A stretch of DNA of 16,389 nt from NCBI GenBank assembly GCA_012798135.1, contig JAAZNU010000150.1, positions 1 through 16,389 on the forward strand, in the 5' to 3' direction. Numbering within the stretch: the first letter of the stretch is position 1; the number at the start of each line of letters is the position of its first letter. This stretch comes from Veillonellaceae bacterium (GTDB lineage: Bacteria > Bacillota_C > Negativicutes > UBA1444). This document shows, in pieces, positions 6,654 to 12,574 of this stretch. A program made the position numbers and the translations under genes. The notes below the pieces were generated by a model. That model made no database searches. It was given only the letters and a program-made list of their open reading frames with translations, and was not told the DNA's origin.

Positions 6654-8759
6654 TTATTTTTGTGCGAGTGGTTCAGTGTTTTCACCTTTTAGCCGCCCAC
6701 GACTAAGAGGCTTATCAACAGGCTCGAAATGACACTGGCACCGCCACCCGCCACACTCTAACATAGCATTCGGTGGATTTTGCGGAGTATAGCCCGATTT
6801 TTCCCAATAGCTGCGGCGCTTAACTTTGCCATTGAGGTACAAGCAGGTGGTACAGTGCTGTTCTGTTTCACCCAACATCCACTCTAATGGCGGGTCTTGC
6901 TTGGCCATCAGCAAGGCTTGGTTCACCACGTCATTGTAACGGTTCGCCCACAACTGAATGCGCGGCTGAATGGATGACCACGGTGAAACACCGCGGCGAT
7001 TGTCCTCAATCCAGTCCAGCATAGAGTCAACCCGCGCATACTCGTTGTAAATGCATGAGGTCAAAGCGTTGGTTTCCTCCACCGTCATGTCCTGCGGCTT
7101 CATCCCAAGTTTGGCGATTCCCACGTGCCATGCTTTTGTAAGACCAATGCGGATGACGTCCATCAACATATCATAGCACTCGGCGTACGAGATCTTGCCG
7201 CTCCAGAGCCCATAGCACGGAGCTCGCAGTGCTTGAAAATACGAACTGACAGAATCGATCGCCTCGGCCATCTCACCAGACTGACTAGCATCATCAACGG
7301 CGGAATCATACACATCACCACTGAGACCGATCGTTTGCAGCGCAGTTTGGATTAGCTCGCCGCTGACCTTTTCTGCCACGGCCACATCCATGATGCCCTC
7401 TTTGACCAAGTCCACGACGGCAGCGGTGATGGCGGTCACCTTAGTAGGATCCAGTCTAATGATCGCCTCCGTGCTGACTTTTACTGTCGTGGTGGCGTAA
7501 GATTGATGGCCATATCGAACCAAGTTATCTAACACAATCCGTCCGACGTCCTCCCAAACTGATACCCAAAATAGCTGATACCGATTGAATGACATCTCCA
7601 TTGGCCGCTCCATCGCTGTTGCCGTTGCTAGCCGATAAGTGCTGCCGCCAAGACCAAGATAGTGAGGATACACCATACCACCGAGTCCCGCCATGGCAAG
7701 CAAACTAATGCCATCTTTCTCAGCGTCACTGGCACCAGTGGCAAGCGGCATGCGCTCAACGCTGGCTCCCTCATTCTCCAACCACATGGATCCGGCTGGC
7801 GGCACCGGGTTGGTCTCACCACGCAGCGAGTTAGCAGCGGCCAGCGCGCTTTGCAGCCGCAGCTTGGCGTCATCGAGTGAGCGCGATGACCCTTTCAGTT
7901 TGAGCTTGTTGACAAATGTGGAGACGGCCTTGGCCACGGCCGCGCGGTCTTGGACAAACGATCGGTAAGCACGGGTCCATGGAGCGGCCGCCGTCATGAG
8001 CGGCCAACCGCGCTGGCCTCGAGGCTGATGCGTGACGAACAGCACCCGGACGTCGGTGTGCGGCATCTCATACTCCGCTCGCTTAGCGTCCGGCGGCAGC
8101 TGCACTCGCGCCGCCGTATCGTCGGTCGCCCGCCAATCACGGTAGTACAGCGTGGCAGGCACAACGCCGTCCGAGCTGGTGTACTGCCGCTTGTAATACA
8201 CCGGCACGGTGCTGTCCGCAGGATCGCAGATTACCTCAGTAATTTCCAGTGGGTTGATCACCCGCAGCGTGGCGGTGCCATCCAGCGTGCTGACGAAAAA
8301 CACCATCACCAGCTCACCATCCACCAACAAGTTATCACTCAAAGCATGAATATTACGCTCACCTAAAATATACTGATTGCGTGGAGCGGTCCAAAATTCC
8401 GTCCAACCATCAACCGCCGCGGGGTCATCGGGGGTGACGTCCACTTTGGTGCCAAATCCATAGTTGGTCCACAAGCTGATGATCGCACGGGTGATAACAT
8501 CCCACGCGTACAGATTACGAGAGTCGCGGACGCAGGCCACTCGTACAGCCGCATTATTGAAATCTGGCAAGCCGTCACGAGCTTGCTGCAGCCGTATCAT
8601 CAAATCGTAATATGGGTCATCCTCAGTTAGCTTAGACTGCCCAATCGGCAACATGACCGGCCGGTTGACATACGCATCGTACAGTGACTCAGCAATTTCA
8701 TCCAATCGCTCTGCAGTACGGCGAAAAAACAGCCGGCCAAGTGAATCTAATAAAGTCAT
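6654..8759 (-). CDS. Portal protein fused to a MuF-like C-terminal domain
   Basis: This 701-residue protein is longer than the usual 400-550-residue portal. The N-terminal ~470 residues look like a portal, the dodecameric ring through which DNA enters the capsid. Hallmarks are DSRNLYAWDVITRAIISLWT, LLVDGELVMVFFVSTLDGTA, LRVINPLEITEVICDPAD, and the long tunnel-helix region with LAMAGLGGMVYPHYLGLGG. The C-terminal ~220 residues carry a MuF-like minor head domain. It ends in a cysteine cluster: Cys636 and Cys639 (HCTTC), LNGKVKRRSYW, then Cys669, Cys674 and Cys676 (LECGGWRCQCHFEPVD), a likely zinc site. The ATG at 8759 follows GGGAGG, and ATGA overlaps the terminase stop. Fusing the portal to the MuF-like protein removes the need for a separate minor head gene, and none is seen. 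Confidence 0.85.
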   Translation of the reverse strand: MTLLDSLGRLFFRRTAERLDEIAESLYDAYVNRPVMLPIGQSKLTEDDPYYDLMIRLQQARDGLPDFNNAAVRVACVRDSRNLYAWDVITRAIISLWTNYGFGTKVDVTPDDPAAVDGWTEFWTAPRNQYILGERNIHALSDNLLVDGELVMVFFVSTLDGTATLRVINPLEITEVICDPADSTVPVYYKRQYTSSDGVVPATLYYRDWRATDDTAARVQLPPDAKRAEYEMPHTDVRVLFVTHQPRGQRGWPLMTAAAPWTRAYRSFVQDRAAVAKAVSTFVNKLKLKGSSRSLDDAKLRLQSALAAANSLRGETNPVPPAGSMWLENEGASVERMPLATGASDAEKDGISLLAMAGLGGMVYPHYLGLGGSTYRLATATAMERPMEMSFNRYQLFWVSVWEDVGRIVLDNLVRYGHQSYATTTVKVSTEAIIRLDPTKVTAITAAVVDLVKEGIMDVAVAEKVSGELIQTALQTIGLSGDVYDSAVDDASQSGEMAEAIDSVSSYFQALRAPCYGLWSGKISYAECYDMLMDVIRIGLTKAWHVGIAKLGMKPQDMTVEETNALTSCIYNEYARVDSMLDWIEDNRRGVSPWSSIQPRIQLWANRYNDVVNQALLMAKQDPPLEWMLGETEQHCTTCLYLNGKVKRRSYWEKSGYTPQNPPNAMLECGGWRCQCHFEPVDKPLSRGRLKGENTEPLAQK

Positions 8760-10030
8760 AGGTCCCTCCCATCTTGGAGTTGAATCAACTGCATATCACC
8801 AGCCTGCAGCCAAGACACAAAGTAACGAAGCGCGTCCATCGTGTGGTCATACATATCCAGCGGCACGTCCACCTCTCCTGGCCGCCAACAATAAGACTCA
8901 AATTCATTGATGGTTTCCACGCAAAGTGGGCTAACCGTCAAGCGAGGTGGGTCGTCCGCCAACATGTCCTGCACCAGCCGGATGCCGTCAATGATCCGTC
9001 CCTTAGGACCTGGAACTGCATTGATCCGCACCGCGCGCAAGTCGGCAATCAAGCCTGCCGCGGCGGCATCGCAAACAGCCACGCAAACTTGGTGCTCCCG
9101 TGTGACCACTAAGCAATGCTGCACGAAGTCGCTAGGCAGCGTAGACCGACGATAGAACTCGTTGTACACGTGAACGCGCATGTCCTTGTCAACACCCAAC
9201 AGCAAGGCTACACTGGGGCATGCAAACCCCTCATCTACAGCCAACGCCCAATAATCGAACTCACCATAATCGCGTGTGCACACATGCCGTTGTTGATCAA
9301 ACATGCTGTACACTGCACCCTCTGCAGACGCCCACTCACCATCACGCAGTCGGCGCTTGCGCACTCCAGTCAAGGCATCAAGCCGTGCCATGGTGCGTTC
9401 CCCGCGCTCCGTGAGATTGCCGAATTCGTCGTACAAAGTGGGGTTATCGCGGTGAGTTGACCGGATCAACCGCAGTATGCCGCGATTAGCTCGCTGTAAA
9501 ATCCAGTGACGACTGCCCGCTGGATTCGCGTCGCCCATAAGCATAGAGTATGGCAAATTGTTAGCTCGGCCAGTGGTGCGGGTCAGCAGGGTCTCCCACT
9601 CAGATTCCGTCAGCTCTTCGGCTTGGTTAACATAAATGATGTCGCGTTCTGATGACAGCACCTTAGATTCTTTGTCCAGTCCGCCGAGCCAGATCACTGA
9701 GCCATTTTGATAGATGTACTTTTCCGGCCGCTCGCCGCCATATTGCATGACCGGCGCGGTCTTGCCAAATACGCGGTTTTGCAAAGTTTCGCAAACAGTG
9801 GAGTACAATGAGGCTTGCACCTTGCGGACGATAGCTAACTGCGCGTTGGGGTATTTACACGCAATGGTATGCAACTTCCAGCACGCGCCCAATGTTTTGC
9901 CGGTCTCGGATGGACCAGCAATAATGACCTCCGGGTCTCGAGCATAAATAAATTCCAACACAGCACCGTGCGGAGTGTAGCACGGGCGTGCTGGTGTTTT
10001 CATCGCCTCAGCTGCGGTAATGACGTACAT
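8756..10030 (-). CDS. terL: Terminase large subunit (ATPase/nuclease)
   Basis: This is the packaging motor that drives DNA into the prohead and cuts concatemers. At 424 residues it is of normal length. Walker A is AGPSETGKT (residues 38-46). The Walker B region is DIIYVNQAEEL (130-140), with Asn in place of the usual Asp and acidic residues at 138-139, a variant I recall among large terminases. THRDNPTLYDEFG (192-204) is the typical coupling segment. The RNase H-like nuclease follows, with acidic residues at Asp266 (LAVDEGF), Asp321 (VCDAAAAG) and Asp399 (HTMDALRY). The ATG at 10030 overlaps the small-terminase stop (TAATG) with GGAG upstream. Its own TGA overlaps the portal ATG. Gene order and coupling fit a single late operon. 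Confidence 0.93.
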   Translation of the reverse strand: MYVITAAEAMKTPARPCYTPHGAVLEFIYARDPEVIIAGPSETGKTLGACWKLHTIACKYPNAQLAIVRKVQASLYSTVCETLQNRVFGKTAPVMQYGGERPEKYIYQNGSVIWLGGLDKESKVLSSERDIIYVNQAEELTESEWETLLTRTTGRANNLPYSMLMGDANPAGSRHWILQRANRGILRLIRSTHRDNPTLYDEFGNLTERGERTMARLDALTGVRKRRLRDGEWASAEGAVYSMFDQQRHVCTRDYGEFDYWALAVDEGFACPSVALLLGVDKDMRVHVYNEFYRRSTLPSDFVQHCLVVTREHQVCVAVCDAAAAGLIADLRAVRINAVPGPKGRIIDGIRLVQDMLADDPPRLTVSPLCVETINEFESYCWRPGEVDVPLDMYDHTMDALRYFVSWLQAGDMQLIQLQDGRDL

Positions 10031-10428
10031 TACAATCGCTCCGGGTCAAACCCCACCACCTTAATCACGTGCTCCTGCGGCGGCGGTGGAGAGTTGGTGT
10101 CCAACCCTTGCAACGCAGCGCGGCGTGTAATGATGCGAAGCGCAGTATCGATGGCCTGCAGTGATCCATTTTCTACCGCTGCCCACGCCCGCTGATAAAG
10201 TCGGTCTAAGCGGTCCAACTCAATTCGGCGCGCCTTTTCCACGTCCAAATCACTCAAGTCCGCCGTGCGTTTGTACGCATTTAGTACGTCAAGGTACGCC
10301 GTCCGATATGACACACCAAGCTCGTCAGCGATCTCCCAATATGTTTTACCAGCAACACGCAGCTCCATCGCTTTTCGCTGGCGAATAACAGCACGCAAAT
10401 GATCTTTTGGCAACTTTGCTTTGGACAT
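10030..10428 (-). CDS. terS: Terminase small subunit
   Basis: This 132-residue protein is first in the late operon, directly before the large terminase. Residues 15-50 contain a helix-turn-helix (MELRVAGKTYWEIADELGVS, then YRTAYLDVLNAYKR) that would bind the packaging initiation site. A long helical segment follows (DVEKARRIELDRLDRLYQRA to about residue 100), probably the oligomerisation core. A Pro-rich linker (NSPPPPQEH) precedes a short tail that could contact the large subunit. This layout is standard for small terminases. The ATG at 10428 has only a weak ribosome site (GCGGAAA). A TATAAT box lies about 20 bp upstream. The packaging site it recognises may lie in the repeat-rich DNA just upstream of the gene. 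Confidence 0.82.
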   Translation of the reverse strand: MSKAKLPKDHLRAVIRQRKAMELRVAGKTYWEIADELGVSYRTAYLDVLNAYKRTADLSDLDVEKARRIELDRLDRLYQRAWAAVENGSLQAIDTALRIITRRAALQGLDTNSPPPPQEHVIKVVGFDPERL

Positions 10429-10441
10429 ATTTCCGCTATCC

Positions 10442-10480
10442 TATTAGTATTATACATTAATTGACCACTGTAGTGCACAC
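10442..10480 (-). promoter_or_regulatory. Possible late promoter for the terminase/head operon
   Basis: On the minus strand a perfect TATAAT lies at 10454-10449, about 20 bp before the first late ATG. The hexamer 17 bp further upstream (TGCACT) matches the -35 consensus at only three of six positions. The promoter may therefore need an activator, as late phage promoters often do. Placement is from sequence alone. Confidence 0.4.
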
Positions 10481-10591
10481 AAACATGCAACAACAGGCAT
10501 AACTGGTGGTCATTCCTCACGCGCGGTGAACTAACGCAAGGTGGGGCGACCACCCTTTGCACGTGGCGTAAGCACACAAAAGGGTGTAGTG

Positions 10592-10620
10592 CCGGATCAC
10601 ATAGATCACATAGATCACAT
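10592..10620 (+). repeat. Left GATCAC iteron-like cluster (three units)
   Basis: After CCG, the 9-bp unit GATCACATA is repeated three times (starts 10595, 10604, 10613; the last copy is incomplete). The first 20 bp match, in inverted orientation, the cluster at 10678-10697 at 17 of 20 positions, all three differences being A versus G. Confidence 0.85.
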
Positions 10621-10677
10621 TTTTATTATTAATCTCTATTAAGAGGTGAGATTTTAATTTAATCCAAAATGAACAAA

Positions 10678-10697
10678 ACGTGATCCACGTGATCCGG
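10678..10697 (-). repeat. Right GATCAC iteron-like cluster (two units, inverted)
   Basis: Read on the minus strand this is CCG followed by two GATCAC units 9 bp apart, with GTG between them. It is the inverted partner of 10592-10611. The 66 bp between the two arms are strongly AT-rich. A protein that recognises GATCAC could bind both arms and act on the AT-rich centre. Confidence 0.8.
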
Positions 10698-10704
10698 CCG
10701 CTGC

Positions 10705-10756
10705 TTTTTTGTCCAAAAGTGACAAAAAAATGTGATTTTTTGTCCAAAAGTGACAA
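10705..10756 (+). repeat. Duplicated 21-bp element ending in AGTGACAA
   Basis: Two identical 21-bp copies occur at 10705-10725 and 10736-10756, each a run of six T followed by GTCCAAAAGTGACAA. The start-to-start distance is 31 bp, about three helical turns, so bound proteins would lie on one face. The 3' octamer AGTGACAA also begins both palindromic operators downstream (10954 and 11304), which links them to the same regulator. Confidence 0.8.
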
Positions 10757-10820
10757 TAGTTCGAGACGGCGTTGTGAAAATGGGATCCACCTGTTGCCAC
10801 TTTTTAGTCCCCGGTGACCC

Positions 10821-10853
10821 CAGAATATTAACAGAATATTAACAGAATATTAA
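10821..10853 (+). repeat. Three tandem copies of an 11-bp AT-rich repeat
   Basis: CAGAATATTAA is repeated exactly three times head to tail (10821, 10832, 10843), about one helical turn apart. The following DNA to about 10910 is also very AT-rich. Such tandem AT-rich repeats resemble the unwinding elements of replication origins. Confidence 0.85.
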
Positions 10854-10955
10854 CAGGTTGTAAAAATATTACATAATTTATAATGTTTTTCGTATTTTTT
10901 GTGCAAAAAGTTGCTGTTCACAAAAGCCGTTGTGGCGCCGCTGCCTTGTGAAAAG

Positions 10956-10990
10956 TGACAAATGTCATATCGAAAATATGGCATTTGTCA
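10956..10990. promoter_or_regulatory. Palindromic operator 1
   Basis: This is a 35-bp inverted repeat: TGACAAATGTCATAT, a 5-bp spacer (CGAAA), then the inverted arm with one mismatch. Each arm is itself a short dyad (TGACA-WW-TGTCA), so there are two stacked sites 23 bp apart. Its right end lies 24 bp before the -10 box of the first plus-strand gene. Confidence 0.85.
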
Positions 10991-11027
10991 ATATACTTTG
11001 TGGTGCGCTTGTACTACAATAATATTA
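10991..11027 (+). promoter_or_regulatory. Promoter of the first plus-strand gene
   Basis: A -10 box TACAAT lies at 11015-11020 inside TTGTACTACAAT, a block repeated with one change at the second promoter (11359-11370). No good -35 is found at 17 bp (TATACT), so activation by a protein on the adjacent operator is likely. Transcription would start near 11027, giving a short leader before the GGAGG at 11041. Confidence 0.6.
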
Positions 11028-11050
11028 GATAATTTTATTTGGAGGCCGAA

Positions 11051-11281
11051 ATGAATGCACAATTTGTTTATAAAGTTGTAGTTGAATGGGTAGAAACAGC
11101 AAGTCAGAATATCCGCTGCGAGTACGATTTAGGGTGGTACGATGCTTTAGTGGCCATCAAGCGCTCAATAGAGCAGCGCGGCAGCATCAACTTGCCGGCC
11201 CCTGCTGGTCACAGCAATGAATATCGTATTGGTTGGCTCGATGCAGTGGATGAAATCGTTACCACCGCAACGAATCACTAA
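11051..11281 (+). CDS. Small unknown protein, paralog 1 of the GW-DA family
   Basis: The start is the ATG at 11051, placed 5 bp after GGAGG (11041-11045). An in-frame TTG at 11039 precedes that site and is not credible. The product has 76 residues and is acidic and helical. It contains the core shared with the next two genes: YDLGWYDALVAIKRSIEQRG, then SINLPAPAGHSNEYRIGW, then LDAVDEI. Over 45 columns it matches the second gene at 20 identical positions and the third at 9. Invariant positions are Gly and Ala in the first helix, a Pro, then S-x-E-(Y/F), and Gly-Trp followed by Ala. I do not know this family. It has its own operator-controlled promoter. Small size and early placement suggest an accessory or host-interaction role, with no direct evidence. 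Confidence 0.8.
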   Translation: MNAQFVYKVVVEWVETASQNIRCEYDLGWYDALVAIKRSIEQRGSINLPAPAGHSNEYRIGWLDAVDEIVTTATNH

Positions 11282-11305
11282 TCAAATAATTTATCGCACT
11301 AATAG

Positions 11306-11340
11306 TGACAAATGTCATATAAAAAATATGACATTTGTCA
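11306..11340. promoter_or_regulatory. Palindromic operator 2
   Basis: This is a perfect 15-bp inverted repeat (TGACAAATGTCATAT) around a 5-bp A spacer, 35 bp in all. It copies operator 1 and lies at exactly the same 24-bp distance from its -10 box. The two inner dyads would be centred near -65 and -42 relative to the inferred start, classic activator positions. Confidence 0.87.
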
Positions 11341-11377
11341 ATATACAAGAGGCCGTCATTGTACTATAATGTAATCA
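11341..11377 (+). promoter_or_regulatory. Promoter of the second plus-strand gene
   Basis: A perfect -10 box TATAAT lies at 11365-11370 within TTGTACTATAAT. The hexamer 17 bp upstream (TATACA) matches the -35 consensus at four of six positions. Promoter and operator 2 together duplicate the arrangement before the first gene. Confidence 0.65.
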
Positions 11378-11413
11378 GATAAACAGATAGATGAAAGGAA
11401 ATCGGAGGAAAAA

Positions 11414-11653
11414 ACGAACACTAAAGAATATCAAACAGCAAAATCATTATACAAAGTGATCACCACAAAAGGAGAAGCAAACAATTACAACTTAGGAAAA
11501 GTCAGCGCTCTCCGCAAAATAATGCGGAATCTCAAAAATAATTGCAGCATCAATGTTGTTCCGCCGGCAAACAAAAGCGATGAATTTTACGCCGGCTGGT
11601 CCAGCGCCATCGACGAAATCTCTTGGGTAATCAGCAATAAGCAGGCGGCCTAA
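11414..11653 (+). CDS. Small unknown protein, paralog 2 of the GW-DA family, apparent ACG start
   Basis: Similarity to paralog 1 includes the segment YKV, which is encoded upstream of the first conventional start (GTG at 11456). Reading back, the frame stays open to an ACG at 11414, exactly 5 bp after GGAGG (11404-11408), the spacing used by the neighbouring genes. From ACG the product has 79 residues: a polar N-terminus (NTKEYQTAKSLYKV), then NLGKVSALRKIMRNL, SINVVPPANKSDEFYAGW and SSAIDEI. If the GTG were used, 65 residues would remain and the conserved N-terminus would be lost. A 22-codon frame from an ATG at 11391 (no ribosome site) ends at a TGA overlapping that GTG. The gene ends inside a GC-rich hairpin. 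The function is unknown. The ACG could be a true rare start, a mutated ATG, or a base error. Confidence 0.7.
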   Translation, partial: TNTKEYQTAKSLYKVITTKGEANNYNLGKVSALRKIMRNLKNNCSINVVPPANKSDEFYAGWSSAIDEISWVISNKQAA

Positions 11654-11663
11654 AACCGCCTGC
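11641..11663. terminator. GC-rich hairpin at the end of paralog 2
   Basis: GCAGGCGG (11641-11648) pairs perfectly with CCGCCTGC (11656-11663) around a 7-base loop that contains the gene's TAA. No T-run follows, so this is probably not a strong intrinsic terminator. An attenuator, RNA stabiliser or partial terminator between cistrons is more likely. Confidence 0.6.
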
Positions 11664-11686
11664 ACCATCACTTTATGGAGGATATT

Positions 11687-12226
11687 ATGAACAACACATA
11701 CAAATCTGAATGCGCAAAAATTTGTACATCACTGCTTCACACGGCGATCGCCGCCAATGACGAAATCGATGATTTTATACGAGGTCGCCACGCGGCTATC
11801 GAATCTTTTGCTGAAGCTGCTCAGCGCGGTAATGTTTTTGACGTGGCTATGCCACCGCTTTCTTCGCGTGAGTTTGTTCGCGGTTGGATTGATGCCCGTA
11901 CGGACGTCTTCGTAGTGCTGCTGTACCGCAATGTTTTTAAAAAGGCTCCCAAAATTGTACGTCGTGCTGCATGGATATTAGCTAATTACTTCTCACTATT
12001 AGACCACACCTCTACTGTTAAGAGAAAAAGCCGCAACGCCGCTCGCTGCCCTGGAATGAGCGGCCCCGGCTGGGGCTGGTGGGTGCGGGCATTCGAGTTG
12101 GCAAATGTCTATGCGTTAGTAAGCCCGATGCCGTATTGGAGCGGCAGCCTCCCAACTCCGTCCACGGCCATCAACGCTGGCGTGGCTAGCTATATAAACC
12201 GCAATGCTCCAATTGATTTACTGTAA
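11687..12226 (+). CDS. Unknown protein, paralog 3 of the GW-DA family with a C-terminal extension
   Basis: The start is the ATG at 11687, 5 bp after GGAGG; the in-frame ATG at 11675 overlaps that site. The product has 179 residues. Residues 1-80 contain the family core: FIRGRHAAIESFAEAAQRGN, then VFDVAMPPLSSREFVRGW and IDARTDV. It keeps Gly, Ala, Pro, S-x-E-F and GW-x-DA. The remaining ~100 residues have no counterpart in the other two. They hold a basic stretch (FKKAPKIVRRAAW and TVKRKSRNAARC, about 87-124) and then a Gly/Trp-rich part (GMSGPGWGWWVRAFELANVY). I recognise no known domain in this tail. It may be a second fused domain, possibly one that binds nucleic acid through its basic patch. 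The gene sits 33 bp after paralog 2 with a hairpin between them and has no clear promoter of its own. Confidence 0.7.
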   Translation: MNNTYKSECAKICTSLLHTAIAANDEIDDFIRGRHAAIESFAEAAQRGNVFDVAMPPLSSREFVRGWIDARTDVFVVLLYRNVFKKAPKIVRRAAWILANYFSLLDHTSTVKRKSRNAARCPGMSGPGWGWWVRAFELANVYALVSPMPYWSGSLPTPSTAINAGVASYINRNAPIDLL

Positions 12227-12231
12227 TGTAT

Positions 12232-12256
12232 AGGCCGTGGCTAACACCCACGGCCT
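12232..12256. terminator. Hairpin after paralog 3
   Basis: AGGCCGTGG (12232-12240) pairs perfectly with CCACGGCCT (12248-12256) around a 7-base loop. It begins just after the TAA of paralog 3 and is followed by TATCACG, not a T-run. Like the hairpin at 11641 it sits between cistrons, so attenuation or RNA processing is as likely as full termination. Confidence 0.55.
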
Positions 12257-12292
12257 TATCACGTATTCAAGATGAACTATATGGAGGTAGTG

Positions 12293-12574
12293 ATGGATAT
12301 ACTTGATAAGCTGTTTTTGCTTTCTCGGCTGTACAACTATGGATATTATCACGAGATGCGTACTACCGACAACAATGACTATTTTGACACGCTGGTTGAC
12401 AACCATCTGTTAGTTTTGACCCCTAAAGGATACGCGGTCAACGGCAAAATTATCAATGCGGTCCTCAACGCCGTTGCTTACGCAGTTGATGGTGATTTAG
12501 TAAGTGCCCATGCGACTCTTAGTTGGGCAGTACAGGAGATAGAAAATGATTACCCTACATCAGTCCAATCATAA
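12293..12574 (+). CDS. Small unknown protein, member A of a diverged paralog pair
   Basis: The start is the ATG at 12293, 5 bp after GGAGG; an upstream in-frame ATG at 12272 precedes that site. The product has 93 residues and is acidic and mixed alpha/beta. Its core (DYFDTLVDNHLLVLTPKGYA, VNGKIINAVLNAVAYAVDGD, LVSAHATLSWAVQEIE) has the same layout as the gene at 12983: DY(F/L)xxL, a short strand pair ending GY.V.G, a long helix ending in G(D/E)(L/F), then A..xLxxxxxE. The helix, beta-hairpin, helix order recalls a winged-helix fold, but I cannot confirm DNA binding. The gene overlaps the next one by 29 bp. The function is unknown. Confidence 0.72.
   Translation: MDILDKLFLLSRLYNYGYYHEMRTTDNNDYFDTLVDNHLLVLTPKGYAVNGKIINAVLNAVAYAVDGDLVSAHATLSWAVQEIENDYPTSVQS

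Larger units (their letters stand above)
10429..11050. other. Gene-free, AT-rich, repeat-dense divergent intergenic region; candidate origin/control region
   Basis: No convincing gene lies here. Minus-strand reading frames at 10281-10577 and 10517-10756 are low-complexity or cross repeats and the terminase gene, and have no ribosome site. The DNA is AT-rich and holds four repeat families listed separately: inverted GATCAC clusters, a duplicated 21-bp element, three tandem 11-bp repeats and a palindromic operator. It separates the leftward late operon from the rightward early genes. Iteron-like repeats beside AT-rich tandem repeats are typical of phage and plasmid origins, so an origin is a reasonable inference. 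A packaging site next to the small terminase gene is also possible. Confidence 0.6.

Noticed and set aside
10517..10756. Minus-strand frame of 79 residues in the intergenic region
   Set aside because: It crosses the GATCAC clusters and the duplicated 21-bp element, reads as low-complexity sequence (NVIYVIYVIR) and has no ribosome site.
10592..10853. Intergenic repeats as a CRISPR array
   Set aside because: Units are 9, 11 and 21 bp, too short and without regular unique spacers; they fit iterons and operators better.
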